The notes under the pieces are model-generated. The model worked only from the letters and a program-made list of their open reading frames with translations, searched no databases and was not told the origin of the DNA. DNA of 9,820 nt, from the NCBI GenBank assembly GCA_947628925.1, contig CANRBU010000037.1, positions 1-9,820 on the forward strand, given 5' to 3'. This DNA is from an uncultured Clostridia bacterium (GTDB lineage: Bacteria; Bacillota; Clostridia; TANB77; CAG-508). Shown one piece after another: positions 1 to 6,961 of the stretch (the stretch's first letter is position 1; each line of letters opens with the position of its first letter). Made by a program: the position numbers and the translations under genes.

Positions 1-655
1 CAACTATGCTAAATTGATTTACTCCTTCTTGTAAATTCTTTTTTCCTGTTCCAGTTATTTTTTGTTTGTTTTCTTGTCCTTTTGCAGGATTTGCATATAT
101 ATTTACACTTGAAACAGAATTTGGAACACTGGTTGAATATGATGTCTTATTTGGTGTAAAACCTTTAAAATCATTTGGTGTAATTCCTAGATTAGAAAGT
201 GTAGCATTGTTTGATTTCTTGGGTTCTTCTGGCTGTTCTGATGTAGCTGGCGTTGTAGCTACAGGAGTTGTTTCAGTATTAGAATTATTGTTCACTACCG
301 TTATAGTACATGAACTTGGAGCAATATTATTAATGTCGGTTCCATTACCATCTGATAAAGTAGCTGGTTGTGCTGTTACTGTAATTGTCCCTGCTTCTTT
401 TGCAGTTAATGTTGCTGATTCAGTAGCATCTCCTACCCATATACTAGTTTTATCTAAGCTACCTGCTGTAGCTGATAAATTAACTTTTCCAATACAATCT
501 GACGAAACTGTAATAGTTACACTTTCTCCAACATTAATAGTTGTTTTTGAAGCATGTATTGAAATGCTTGCTGCTTGAACGTTTTTTTGTAGGAAAAGTA
601 CTACTAATAAAAAGAATGTCGTTATAAATATAGATTTAATTAAATTTTTTTTCAT
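1..655 (-). CDS. Exported protein with Ig-like and cadherin-like beta-sandwich domains (partial; 3' end outside window)
   Basis: I read this gene directly from the minus strand. ATG is at 655-653, preceded by an AGAGGT ribosome-binding site (complement of 661-666) five bases upstream, and the frame stays open for 218 codons to the window edge. Residues 1-28 form a signal peptide: MKKN start, hydrophobic core around 9-22, then VQA before the likely cleavage site. Residues 30-121 look like a bacterial Ig-like domain (TTINVGESVTITV near the start, GTITVTAQPAT later). Residues 122-148 are an Asn/Thr/Pro/Glu-rich linker. Residues from about 149 (NATLSNLGITPNDFKGFTP, then TSYSTSVP) match the start of the cadherin-like beta-sandwich family (PF12733-type). 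The protein is therefore probably secreted or surface-attached and adhesive or structural. It starts 22 bases after the glucosaminidase gene, so the two are probably cotranscribed. Whether a cohesin, dockerin or anchor follows cannot be seen. Domain calls are by pattern recognition. Confidence 0.8.
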   Translation of the reverse strand, partial: MKKNLIKSIFITTFFLLVVLFLQKNVQAASISIHASKTTINVGESVTITVSSDCIGKVNLSATAGSLDKTSIWVGDATESATLTAKEAGTITVTAQPATLSDGNGTDINNIAPSSCTITVVNNNSNTETTPVATTPATSEQPEEPKKSNNATLSNLGITPNDFKGFTPNKTSYSTSVPNSVSSVNIYANPAKGQENKQKITGTGKKNLQEGVNQFSIV

Positions 656-677
656 ATTTTACCTCTTTTTTATTTAA

Positions 678-2228
678 TTATTGCATTATTTTATTTTTAA
701 TTAAAACATAATCTCCTGCTGTTATTTTTCCATCTGCATTTGTATCTGCACGAATCATTGCATTTGCATCAAATTGTTTTGTGCCCATAATATAATTTTT
801 TACCAAAACATAATCCCCTGCTGTTAATGTTCCATCTCCATTAGCATCTCCTCTTGTAATTGTTTCTGCATTAGGTGTTTGACTAGGAGTAGAACTTGGA
901 CTTGCACTAGTATTTGGTGTTGCACTCTGTGCTCCCTGTTGTGGCTGTACTGCTGGCGCTTGTTCTGTTTGTACATTTGTATTTAATGGAACTAAATATA
1001 ATTTATATGTACTTTCATAATCAAAAGTTTGTCTTGCTGTCCAGCCAACTTGGCCATTTGCCTTTTGTACTTTATCCCAATATGTTCCATTTATTTTTGA
1101 AGTTCCTTTTTCTAGTCTTGCTACAACTTCATCTTTCCATAGCCATGCAACCAAAGTTGCATCTTCTGGTGATTTTCTAAGTTTTAAACTACTGTTTACA
1201 TTTATTTTTACTAAATCTGAAGTTGGTAAATTACTGTTTATTAATTCTGGTGGTAATGATATAGTTGCTGGCATATTCATATACATAGGAATAATAAATG
1301 TGTGTGCAGAAGCTATTGCTCCGACATCTTGATAAGTTCCTCTTAAAGTTGAACCTTCAGTTCCAGCAGCTGTTAAATTTTGTTGATATTGATGCCAATA
1401 TGTACCATTTGTTGTTACATTAAATTTTTGTAAATATAAAGTATTTTGTCCTTTTTTAATATATTCATTTGCAACAAACTTAATACCACCATCTATTGAT
1501 TTTTCTAATGTATTCCATCCCTGTCTTTTTGCATATGCCAACCCATTTTGAATAATTTGGCTACTATTTGCTCCTGATGCTCCTATATTGAAAGCATTAT
1601 AATATCCTGATGCTCCAGAAACAAGTGTTGAACCTGATTTTCCTTGTTCTTGTATCAATCTTGCAACTATGTAATAAGCATTTATTTGATAATTATTAGC
1701 TGTATTAACAATTCCTTGTTCATGGCCTTGTAAAAAAGTTCCTCTAGTCATTGATTGAACAATTGAAATCTGTGCATTTGTTCCAGTTAGTTCTTCAAAT
1801 TGGAATATATCTGTTTCATTTAAAAAGTTTCTTGGATCCATTATATATCTAATTGCAGACTCTGATGCACATCTCCAGCTTCCATTATCATAAGCTCTAT
1901 TTCCACAAGTAGAACAAATCCAGCTACTATCACGAGTATTAGCTACTAAATTTTTTGGAGAGCTTCCATGTCCTTGATACTCATTAGCAATCACTGTATT
2001 CCAATCTAAATTTGTATATAATAATTTAAAAGTCCAATTAGGATATTTTTTTTGTAATTCTTGAATACGCTCTTTTATTCCTGGATATGCTGACATATTG
2101 ATTCCATCAACATTTGTATCTATTGTTTGTGATAGAGCATATGTATATTTGTTACCCAAAAATTGCAAAATAGTATATGAAATTAATGTAAATAATAAAA
2201 TAATTGCTATATATTTTACCTTCTTCAT
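678..2228 (-). CDS. Secreted N-acetylglucosaminidase (GH73-like) with SH3 domain and C-terminal dockerin
   Basis: This is a 516-residue exported peptidoglycan hydrolase. Residues 5-23 form a hydrophobic signal segment, with possible cleavage near TYA-LS (about 31). The catalytic region spans about 45-320. It holds MDPRNFLNE (130-138) and IFQFE, typical of clostridial LytB-like glucosaminidases, then LIQEQG with Glu194 as the likely catalytic acid, then YNAFNIG (210-216), the usual Tyr-Asn motif of this fold. Residues about 338-405 form an SH3-like wall-binding domain (LKLRKSP, GTYWDKVQ, GQVGWTA). A Gln/Pro/Ser/Thr linker (about 418-457) leads to a type I dockerin at 459-516, with duplicated calcium loops: Asp461/Asn463/Asp465/Asp472 and Asp495/Asn497/Asp499/Asp506. 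The expected reaction is cleavage of GlcNAc-MurNAc linkages outside the cell. The start has AGGAGG (complement of 2236-2241) seven bases upstream. An unusual CxxC plus Cys cluster (105, 108, 120) lies before the MDPRNF motif. Confidence 0.9.
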   Translation of the reverse strand: MKKVKYIAIILLFTLISYTILQFLGNKYTYALSQTIDTNVDGINMSAYPGIKERIQELQKKYPNWTFKLLYTNLDWNTVIANEYQGHGSSPKNLVANTRDSSWICSTCGNRAYDNGSWRCASESAIRYIMDPRNFLNETDIFQFEELTGTNAQISIVQSMTRGTFLQGHEQGIVNTANNYQINAYYIVARLIQEQGKSGSTLVSGASGYYNAFNIGASGANSSQIIQNGLAYAKRQGWNTLEKSIDGGIKFVANEYIKKGQNTLYLQKFNVTTNGTYWHQYQQNLTAAGTEGSTLRGTYQDVGAIASAHTFIIPMYMNMPATISLPPELINSNLPTSDLVKINVNSSLKLRKSPEDATLVAWLWKDEVVARLEKGTSKINGTYWDKVQKANGQVGWTARQTFDYESTYKLYLVPLNTNVQTEQAPAVQPQQGAQSATPNTSASPSSTPSQTPNAETITRGDANGDGTLTAGDYVLVKNYIMGTKQFDANAMIRADTNADGKITAGDYVLIKNKIMQ

Positions 2229-2264
2229 CTGTTTTCCTCCTAAAATTTTGCATTTGTCGACTTT

Positions 2265-2293
2265 ATTATATCATTCGCCTATTTTTCAGTCAA
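2265..2293 (-). promoter_or_regulatory. Sigma-A-type promoter of the glucosaminidase operon
   Basis: On the minus strand, TTGACT (complement of 2288-2293) and a perfect TATAAT (complement of 2265-2270) are separated by exactly 17 bases. Transcription would begin near 2258, giving a leader of about 30 bases that contains the AGGAGG site. This is a near-consensus housekeeping promoter, so the operon is probably expressed in vegetative cells. No operator is evident. Confidence 0.8.
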
Positions 2294-2328
2294 CCAAAAA
2301 TTGCTTTTTTTACCAAAATGTAATATAT

Positions 2329-2357
2329 TTGTAATATTCTGACATATATGTTATAAT
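2329..2357 (+). promoter_or_regulatory. Sigma-A-type promoter of the U32 gene
   Basis: TTGTAA (2329-2334) and a perfect TATAAT (2352-2357) are spaced by 17 bases. The expected start is near 2364, leaving a leader of about 58 bases before ATG 2422. The -35 box matches consensus at four of six positions. It is divergent from the glucosaminidase promoter, with only about 35 bases between the two -35 boxes, so a single regulator bound there could affect both genes. Confidence 0.65.
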
Positions 2358-2421
2358 AAAAACAAAATTAAAATAAAAAAGTTTTATTAACTTTCAAAAA
2401 TACAAAAGGTAGGTTTTAAAT

Positions 2422-4866
2422 ATGCCTGAATTATTAGCCCCTGTTGGCAATTTTGATGCACTAAAATCTGCAGTGCAAAATGGTGCAGATGCAGTATATT
2501 TTGGCAGTAGTTCTTTTAATGCTAGAGCTTTTGCTGATAATTTTGATATTGATTCTTTAAAAGAAGCTATATTATATGCAAAATTGCGTGGTGTTCAAAC
2601 ACATTTAACCTTAAACACACTTATAAAAGATGACGAATTTGAAGATGCTTTCAATATAGTTAAAAAAGCCTATGAATTTGGAATTGATGCTGTAATTGTA
2701 CAAGATTTAGGTCTTGCAGATTTACTTATTAAAACATTCCCTGACTTGCCAATACATTCAAGTACACAGATGTCAATTCATAATTTAGAAGGTGTTTTAA
2801 AATTGCAAGAACTAGGTTTTAGTCGAGTTGTACTATCTCGCGAACTTTCTTTGCGTGATATCCAATATATTTGCAAACATTCTTCTATTGAGATTGAAAC
2901 TTTTGTGCATGGTGCTCTTTGTATTTCTTATTCTGGACAATGTTTATTTTCTAGCTTGGTTGGTGGTCGCTCTGGTAACCGTGGAAAATGCGCTCAAAGT
3001 TGTAGATTACCTTATGAATTATTAGAAGATGATAAAAAAATAGATTCTGGTTATTTGTTAAGTACTCGTGATTTATGTAGTTTAAAATTTTTACCTGACT
3101 TAATTTTAGCTGGTGTAAAAAGTTTTAAAATTGAAGGCAGGATGAAAAATAGTGAATATGTTGCTATTGTTACAAAAATATATAGAAAATATATAGATTT
3201 AGCAATGGAACTTATAGATTCTAAAAAAGTAAAAGATTATAAAATTGATCCCGAAGATGAAAAAATGCTATTACAAGTATTTAATCGTGGTAATTTTTCT
3301 CATGGTCATTTAGATGACACTCCAAACCATGATTTAGTATATAAAGAAAAACCTAATAATATGGGAATTGAGTTAGGAATCGTTCAAAAATATAATGCTA
3401 CAAAAGGTCATATCACCCTTAAATTAAAAGATAATATTAATATTGGTGATACTATCTCTTTGCAAAGAGAAAGTGGTACTTACACAGTTTCTGAAATTTT
3501 GCAGAAAAATCAAAATGTAAGAGACCCAAAAATAGGTGAGCTTGTAACACTTGGAAGGATGAAAGGAAACATCAAATCTGGTGATAAAATTTATAAAATA
3601 TCTTCTAAAGCTTTATCGCAACTTGCAAGAGAAAGTCTTTCAAAAGAAAACAGAAAAATCTATCTTGATGCTCAAATTTCAATAAAAAAAGGAAAACCTA
3701 TTTCAATTAGAATAACACCATCATATCAATTACCAAAAATATATAATAAAATGAATATTAAATGTGAATTACCTGAAAGTATTCCTACTGTTGCTAAAAC
3801 TCAACCTTTAGTAGCTGAAAATGTTATACTACAACTTACAAAAACCAATAATACACCATATCAATTCAAACATATAAAAATAGATTTAGATGATAATTTA
3901 TTTTTACAAAAAAATATATTAAATGAACTAAGACGTACTGCATTACAAAAAGTTCAAGAATTTGCATATAACAATATAACTAGAAAATGCAAGAATTTGC
4001 AAATTCCTAATGTAGATGTTTGCAAAAATACTAAAAAAACTACAAACCCTAAGATTTCAGTTTTGCTACACAAATTAGATAAAAATTTAGATTATCAAAA
4101 TTTAAGTGAAGAAATCTGCTCTTTATATATACCTCTTAAATATTTTACAAATACCGCTTATGAAAATATTATACAAAACTTAATTAAAAATTTTAATGTG
4201 TATATCTATATTCCAACAATTGTAAAAATAAATTATAGAAATTTGCTTGTTTCTAATATTGATAGAACTTTGAAAAAATTTGCAATTAAAGGTTTTGTAA
4301 TATCAAATCTTGGAAATCTAGAATTATTGGTATCAACAGGTATTGATTTAAATAATTTTGAATTAATTGGCAACTACACTCTTAATGTTTTTAATACCAA
4401 AACAATTGCTAAATTAAAAGCATTGGGATTAAATAAATTTACTAATTCACCTGAATTAGATAAAGAAACTCTTATAAAATTATGTAATTGTTCTATTTTG
4501 CCAAAGGAATTAATTGTTTATGGAAAATTACCTTTAATGAATATTCGCTACTGTTTACTTGGAAATACCAATTTATGCTATCCTGAATGTAAGAGTAGAT
4601 GTACATCAGAACACTCTTATTATTTAAAAGATAGAATGCAAATGAAATTCAAAATTTTGCCTGATAATATACAAACAGTAACTACTATTTTTAATAGTAA
4701 AACATTATCTATACTTTATGATGATTTTGCTGTTGAATCAGTCCGTATTGATATTTTAGATGAAACAATTGATGAAATAAATAGTGCTGTGACTACTGTA
4801 AAAAATCATAAGCGTTTTGAAGGAAGTTCTTATACTAATGGAAATTTAAATAGAAAAGATATTTAA
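2422..4866 (+). CDS. U32 family protein (peptidase U32 / RNA-hydroxylation family), long clostridial form
   Basis: The 814-residue product opens with MPELLAPVGNFDALKSAVQNG and has GADAVYFG (21-28), both hallmarks of the U32 family TIM-barrel. The signature FVHGALCISYSGQC (161-174) is followed by GNRGKCAQSCR. The four cysteines 167, 174, 190 and 194 are the expected metal (Fe-S) ligands. IEGRMK at 237-242 is also typical. The C-terminal half (about 380-814) is the extra module of long Firmicute members. It carries a second cysteine set (711, 719, 723, 727) before YYLKDR. U32 proteins were first called collagenase-like peptidases, but characterised members such as E. coli RlhA and the Bacillus TrhP proteins act in hydroxylation of rRNA cytidine or tRNA uridine-34. 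An RNA-modification role is therefore the better inference here, with the substrate unproven. AAGGTAGG (2406-2413) lies eight bases before the ATG. The gene is monocistronic and ends at a strong hairpin. Confidence 0.9.
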   Translation: MPELLAPVGNFDALKSAVQNGADAVYFGSSSFNARAFADNFDIDSLKEAILYAKLRGVQTHLTLNTLIKDDEFEDAFNIVKKAYEFGIDAVIVQDLGLADLLIKTFPDLPIHSSTQMSIHNLEGVLKLQELGFSRVVLSRELSLRDIQYICKHSSIEIETFVHGALCISYSGQCLFSSLVGGRSGNRGKCAQSCRLPYELLEDDKKIDSGYLLSTRDLCSLKFLPDLILAGVKSFKIEGRMKNSEYVAIVTKIYRKYIDLAMELIDSKKVKDYKIDPEDEKMLLQVFNRGNFSHGHLDDTPNHDLVYKEKPNNMGIELGIVQKYNATKGHITLKLKDNINIGDTISLQRESGTYTVSEILQKNQNVRDPKIGELVTLGRMKGNIKSGDKIYKISSKALSQLARESLSKENRKIYLDAQISIKKGKPISIRITPSYQLPKIYNKMNIKCELPESIPTVAKTQPLVAENVILQLTKTNNTPYQFKHIKIDLDDNLFLQKNILNELRRTALQKVQEFAYNNITRKCKNLQIPNVDVCKNTKKTTNPKISVLLHKLDKNLDYQNLSEEICSLYIPLKYFTNTAYENIIQNLIKNFNVYIYIPTIVKINYRNLLVSNIDRTLKKFAIKGFVISNLGNLELLVSTGIDLNNFELIGNYTLNVFNTKTIAKLKALGLNKFTNSPELDKETLIKLCNCSILPKELIVYGKLPLMNIRYCLLGNTNLCYPECKSRCTSEHSYYLKDRMQMKFKILPDNIQTVTTIFNSKTLSILYDDFAVESVRIDILDETIDEINSAVTTVKNHKRFEGSSYTNGNLNRKDI

Positions 4867-4899
4867 AAAAGGAAACTGGGATGTTCTCAGTTTCCTTTT
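4867..4899. terminator. Bidirectional intrinsic terminator between the U32 gene and the murD operon
   Basis: The arms AAAAGGAAACTG and CAGTTTCCTTTT are perfectly complementary (12 bp). The stem extends by one G·U and one G-C pair to a five-base loop (ATGTT). It begins directly after the TAA of the U32 gene and has an A-run on one side and a T-run on the other, so it can terminate transcripts from both strands. The stop codon and last four codons of the convergent RNHCP gene lie inside the hairpin. Confidence 0.88.
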
Positions 4900-5201
4900 G
4901 ATAATTGAATAATCAAATCCATATTATCATCTTTAGCTGTTTTGTTTTTTCTTATTGCACCACATTTTTTGCATTTAAAAATAATTACATATCCTTTTTT
5001 GCTATTTATTTCTAGTCCTATTGGTTCTAAATCTCCATGACATTCTTCTTCCCTATCTCCCGGATTTTTATCTACATGTTTTGAGTGTAAGCAATAGGGA
5101 CAATGGTTTCTACATGAATAGCCTAGTTTAGGCACTTTTTTGCCACAGTTATCGCAAATAAATTCCTCATCTATTTCTATAAAATTTGATTTTGGTAACA
5201 T
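4887..5201 (-). CDS. RNHCP-domain zinc-binding protein
   Basis: This 104-residue cytosolic protein has the RNHCP-family signature: CRNHCPYCLHSKHVD (30-44), then NPGDR (46-50) and C54-H55-G. Zinc-ribbon-like pairs flank it: C16-x2-C19 near the start and C77-x2-C80 near the end. With C30, H33, C34, C37, H39, H42 and C54 there are enough ligands for two or more metal sites. The family is named for the motif, and its biochemical function is unknown to me. The ATG at 5201-5199 is preceded by AGAGGG (complement of 5208-5213). The gene follows murD by 16 bases, so it is almost certainly in the same transcript. Its last codons form one arm of the shared terminator. The family call is secure, the function is not. 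Confidence 0.88.
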   Translation of the reverse strand: MLPKSNFIEIDEEFICDNCGKKVPKLGYSCRNHCPYCLHSKHVDKNPGDREEECHGDLEPIGLEINSKKGYVIIFKCKKCGAIRKNKTAKDDNMDLIIQLSKGN

Positions 5202-5217
5202 GTTTTCCCTCTCTATT

Positions 5218-6627
5218 TTATAAATTTTTTACTTTTTCTTTAAATTTTTCTCCTCTTTCTACTGCATTTTTAAACATGTCAAAACTTGCACTAGCTGGTG
5301 AGAAAAGCACAACCTCTCCTGCTCTCGCATATTTTTTGGCTAATGTAACAGCTTGTTCTAAATCTTTTGCCATATAAATTGGAATTTGCTTGTTTTGATT
5401 TTCCATTTCTTCTTTTACTGCTTCAAAGATTTTTCCTGAAGTTTGCCCCATTAAAATAAGTGTAGATACTTTTTCTAATATTGGCTTAGCTAAAACTGTA
5501 TAATCTAAATTTTTATCATATCCACCTGCAATTAATACAATTTGCTCTTTATCAAAAGCTTCAATTCCTGCAATTGTTCTTGTTGGAGAAGAACTACTTG
5601 AATCATTGTACCAACTTACTCCACCTATCTCTCGTACAAATTCAATTCTATGTGCTACTGGTTCAAAAGCCTTTATTGTAGAAATTGCTGATTCTACATC
5701 TACCAAATTTTCTGTTGCAGCAAGTGCTGTTGCAATATTTTCATAATTGTGTTTTCCCTTTAAGATAACTTCATCTGTATGCAAAATATGTTTTCTAATC
5801 TTATCTTCGCATAATTTAATTATATTTTCATCAATGATATATCCATTTTCTAATTTGTGGTTAGTACTAAAGAATACTACTTTGCCTTTTGCTTCACGTG
5901 CACAGCTTCTAGTAATTTCATTATCATAATTTAATACTAGTTTTCCATTTTCATCTTGATATTTAAAAATATTTTTCTTTGCATTAATATATTCGTCATA
6001 ATCTTTATGAATATTTAAGTGGTTTGGTGTTATATTAGTAATAACTGCTATTTCTGGACTTATGTCCATTCCCATTAGTTGAAAACTGCTTAATTCTAGT
6101 ACTACTATGTCATCTGAGGTTATTTCAGGTAACTTAGTAAATAATGGTGTTCCAATATTTCCACCTAAATATGTGTTATAACCAGCATTTTTTAAAATGG
6201 CATAGATTAAACTTGTTGTTGTTGTTTTACCATCACTTCCTGTAACTCCTATTATTTTAGCTGGACACATTTTCATAAACAGTTCTATCTCTGTTGTAAC
6301 AATGGCACCGTTTTTAGCTTCTCTCTCTAGTTCTGTTTTTGTTGGTAAACAACTTGGAGAACGGAAAATGACCGCAAAATTTTGTAGTTTTTCTAAAGCA
6401 TTTTCACCAAATGAATATGTAAAACCATAATTCAATATTTTGTTCATTATATCTGCTGGTATATCGTCTATTGCTCTATCGTCAAATACTGTTACTACTG
6501 CTTGTTTTTGATATAAATAATCTAATAATGGAATATTGCTTACTCCTAAGCCAATAACAGCTACTTTACGAAATCTAATAAAATTGTTAAATTCTTCTAA
6601 ATTTTCATTTTTTTTGTTCACAATCAT
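5218..6627 (-). CDS. murD: UDP-N-acetylmuramoyl-L-alanine--D-glutamate ligase
   Basis: MurD adds D-glutamate to UDP-MurNAc-L-Ala using ATP, in the cytoplasmic phase of peptidoglycan synthesis. The 469-residue length fits the family. The N-terminal Rossmann-like domain contains KVAVIGLGVSNIPL (21-34). The central ATPase domain has GVTGSDGKTTTT (127-138, P-loop Lys134), then LGGNIGTPL (154-162) and ELSSFQL (178-184). INAKKNIF includes Lys217, the position expected to be carbamylated. The C-terminal domain has HRIEFV (326-331), YNDSSSSSPTRT (340-351) and the closing FSPASASFDMFKNAVERGEKF (442-462), the standard end motif. NHLNIH replaces the more usual DHLDRH. The ATG at 6627-6625 follows an AAAGG site and a suitable promoter. 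It is the first gene of a two-gene operon with the RNHCP gene. The other mur genes are not nearby. Confidence 0.96.
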   Translation of the reverse strand: MIVNKKNENLEEFNNFIRFRKVAVIGLGVSNIPLLDYLYQKQAVVTVFDDRAIDDIPADIMNKILNYGFTYSFGENALEKLQNFAVIFRSPSCLPTKTELEREAKNGAIVTTEIELFMKMCPAKIIGVTGSDGKTTTTSLIYAILKNAGYNTYLGGNIGTPLFTKLPEITSDDIVVLELSSFQLMGMDISPEIAVITNITPNHLNIHKDYDEYINAKKNIFKYQDENGKLVLNYDNEITRSCAREAKGKVVFFSTNHKLENGYIIDENIIKLCEDKIRKHILHTDEVILKGKHNYENIATALAATENLVDVESAISTIKAFEPVAHRIEFVREIGGVSWYNDSSSSSPTRTIAGIEAFDKEQIVLIAGGYDKNLDYTVLAKPILEKVSTLILMGQTSGKIFEAVKEEMENQNKQIPIYMAKDLEQAVTLAKKYARAGEVVLFSPASASFDMFKNAVERGEKFKEKVKNL

Positions 6628-6660
6628 TCAGACCTTTCTAAAGTTAATTTTGCTTATTCA

Positions 6661-6689
6661 ATATTATCACTTATTTAATGATTTTTCAA
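6661..6689 (-). promoter_or_regulatory. Probable sigma-A promoter of murD
   Basis: On the minus strand, TTGAAA (complement of 6684-6689) and TAATAT (complement of 6661-6666) are 17 bases apart. The start would fall near 6654, giving a leader of about 27 bases with the AAAGG site. Both boxes are imperfect, and the region is so AT-rich that shifted -10 choices are possible. Confidence 0.5.
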
Positions 6690-6699
6690 TCTATTTTAT

Positions 6700-6728
6700 G
6701 TATATTTTTCTAAAAAGTTGACATACTA
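6700..6728 (+). promoter_or_regulatory. Candidate forespore (sigma-G/sigma-F-like) promoter of the Asn-rich microprotein
   Basis: GTATA (6700-6704) and CATACTA (6722-6728) are separated by 17 bases. This agrees with the Bacillus sigma-G pattern GHATR-N17/18-CATHHTA. Transcription would start near 6735, ten bases before the GGAGGTG ribosome site, which is a sensible leader. A sigma-A alternative is not evident at workable spacing. The AT-richness of the stretch makes chance matches possible, so this is inference. Confidence 0.4.
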
Positions 6729-6744
6729 AATTTAGATAATGAAT

Positions 6745-6751
6745 GGAGGTG
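6745..6751 (+). promoter_or_regulatory. Very strong Shine-Dalgarno site
   Basis: GGAGGTG is a seven-base perfect complement to the 3' end of 16S rRNA and sits six bases before ATG 6758. It is among the strongest ribosome sites in the window and is the main reason for accepting the tiny reading frame that follows it. Confidence 0.85.
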
Positions 6752-6757
6752 CTTTTC

Positions 6758-6853
6758 ATGTCAGAAAATAAAAATAACAAAAACAACAAAAACAATAAAA
6801 ATAATAGTAACAACAATAACAACCAAAACAATAACCAAAATTGCAATAAATAG
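6758..6853 (+). CDS. 31-residue Asn-rich microprotein
   Basis: This short frame (ATG 6758, TAG 6851-6853) is preceded by an ideal GGAGGTG site. The product begins MSEN, continues with four KNN-type triplets, then an Asn/Gln run, and ends NCNK. I count 19 Asn, 5 Lys, 2 Gln, 2 Ser, and one each of Glu, Cys and Met. It has no hydrophobic segment, so it should be soluble, basic and disordered. About half of the Asn codons are AAC in a gene neighbourhood that otherwise favours A/T-ending codons, which argues against a mere A-rich tract. The possible forespore promoter upstream suggests a small spore-core protein, comparable in size and solubility to minor small acid-soluble proteins, but I recognise no family. 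It is monocistronic, divergent from murD and convergent with upp. Whether it is translated is unproven. Confidence 0.65.
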   Translation: MSENKNNKNNKNNKNNSNNNNNQNNNQNCNK

Positions 6854-6869
6854 TTAAAAAATTTAACTA
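6851..6869 (+). terminator. Small AT-rich hairpin at the microprotein stop codon
   Basis: TAGTTAAA and TTTAACTA form a perfect 8-bp stem around an AAA loop. The stem starts at the TAG stop of the microprotein and is followed by CTTAATTTTG. It is AT-rich and therefore weak. It may help 3'-end formation, but the stronger hairpin at 6898-6939 is the better terminator. Confidence 0.4.
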
Positions 6870-6897
6870 CTTAATTTTGTTGTAGTAATTTAAAATA

Positions 6898-6939
6898 GAG
6901 CAAAGAAATTCTATATGATTTATTTAGAATTCTTTGCTC
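6898..6939. terminator. Hairpin between the convergent microprotein and upp genes
   Basis: The left arm 6898-6913 (GAGCAAAGAAATTCTA) pairs with the right arm 6925-6939 (TAGAATTCTTTGCTC): 15 bp with one single-base bulge and an 11-base loop. Read on the minus strand the hairpin is followed by TATTTTAAATT, so it best serves as the terminator of upp, which stops 23 bases away. On the plus strand the tail is CATATCATTTTAT, which is less ideal, but it may also stop the microprotein transcript. Confidence 0.7.
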
Positions 6940-6961
6940 CATATCATTTTATGGTAATATT

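Noticed and set aside
66..578. 170-codon open frame on the plus strand
   Set aside because: It is antisense to the exported Ig/cadherin-like gene, has no ribosome-binding site and shows no recognisable domain. The minus frame has a signal peptide, ribosome site and operon context.
2422..4866. U32 protein as a secreted collagenase virulence factor
   Set aside because: There is no signal peptide, and the four-cysteine metal-binding signature matches the RNA-hydroxylation members of the family better than a secreted protease.
6718..6723. Perfect TTGACA as a sigma-A -35 box for the microprotein
   Set aside because: The only -10-like hexamer (GATAAT, 6735-6740) is 11 bases away, and a start there would fall inside the ribosome-binding site. 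At 17 bases the sequence is GAATGG.
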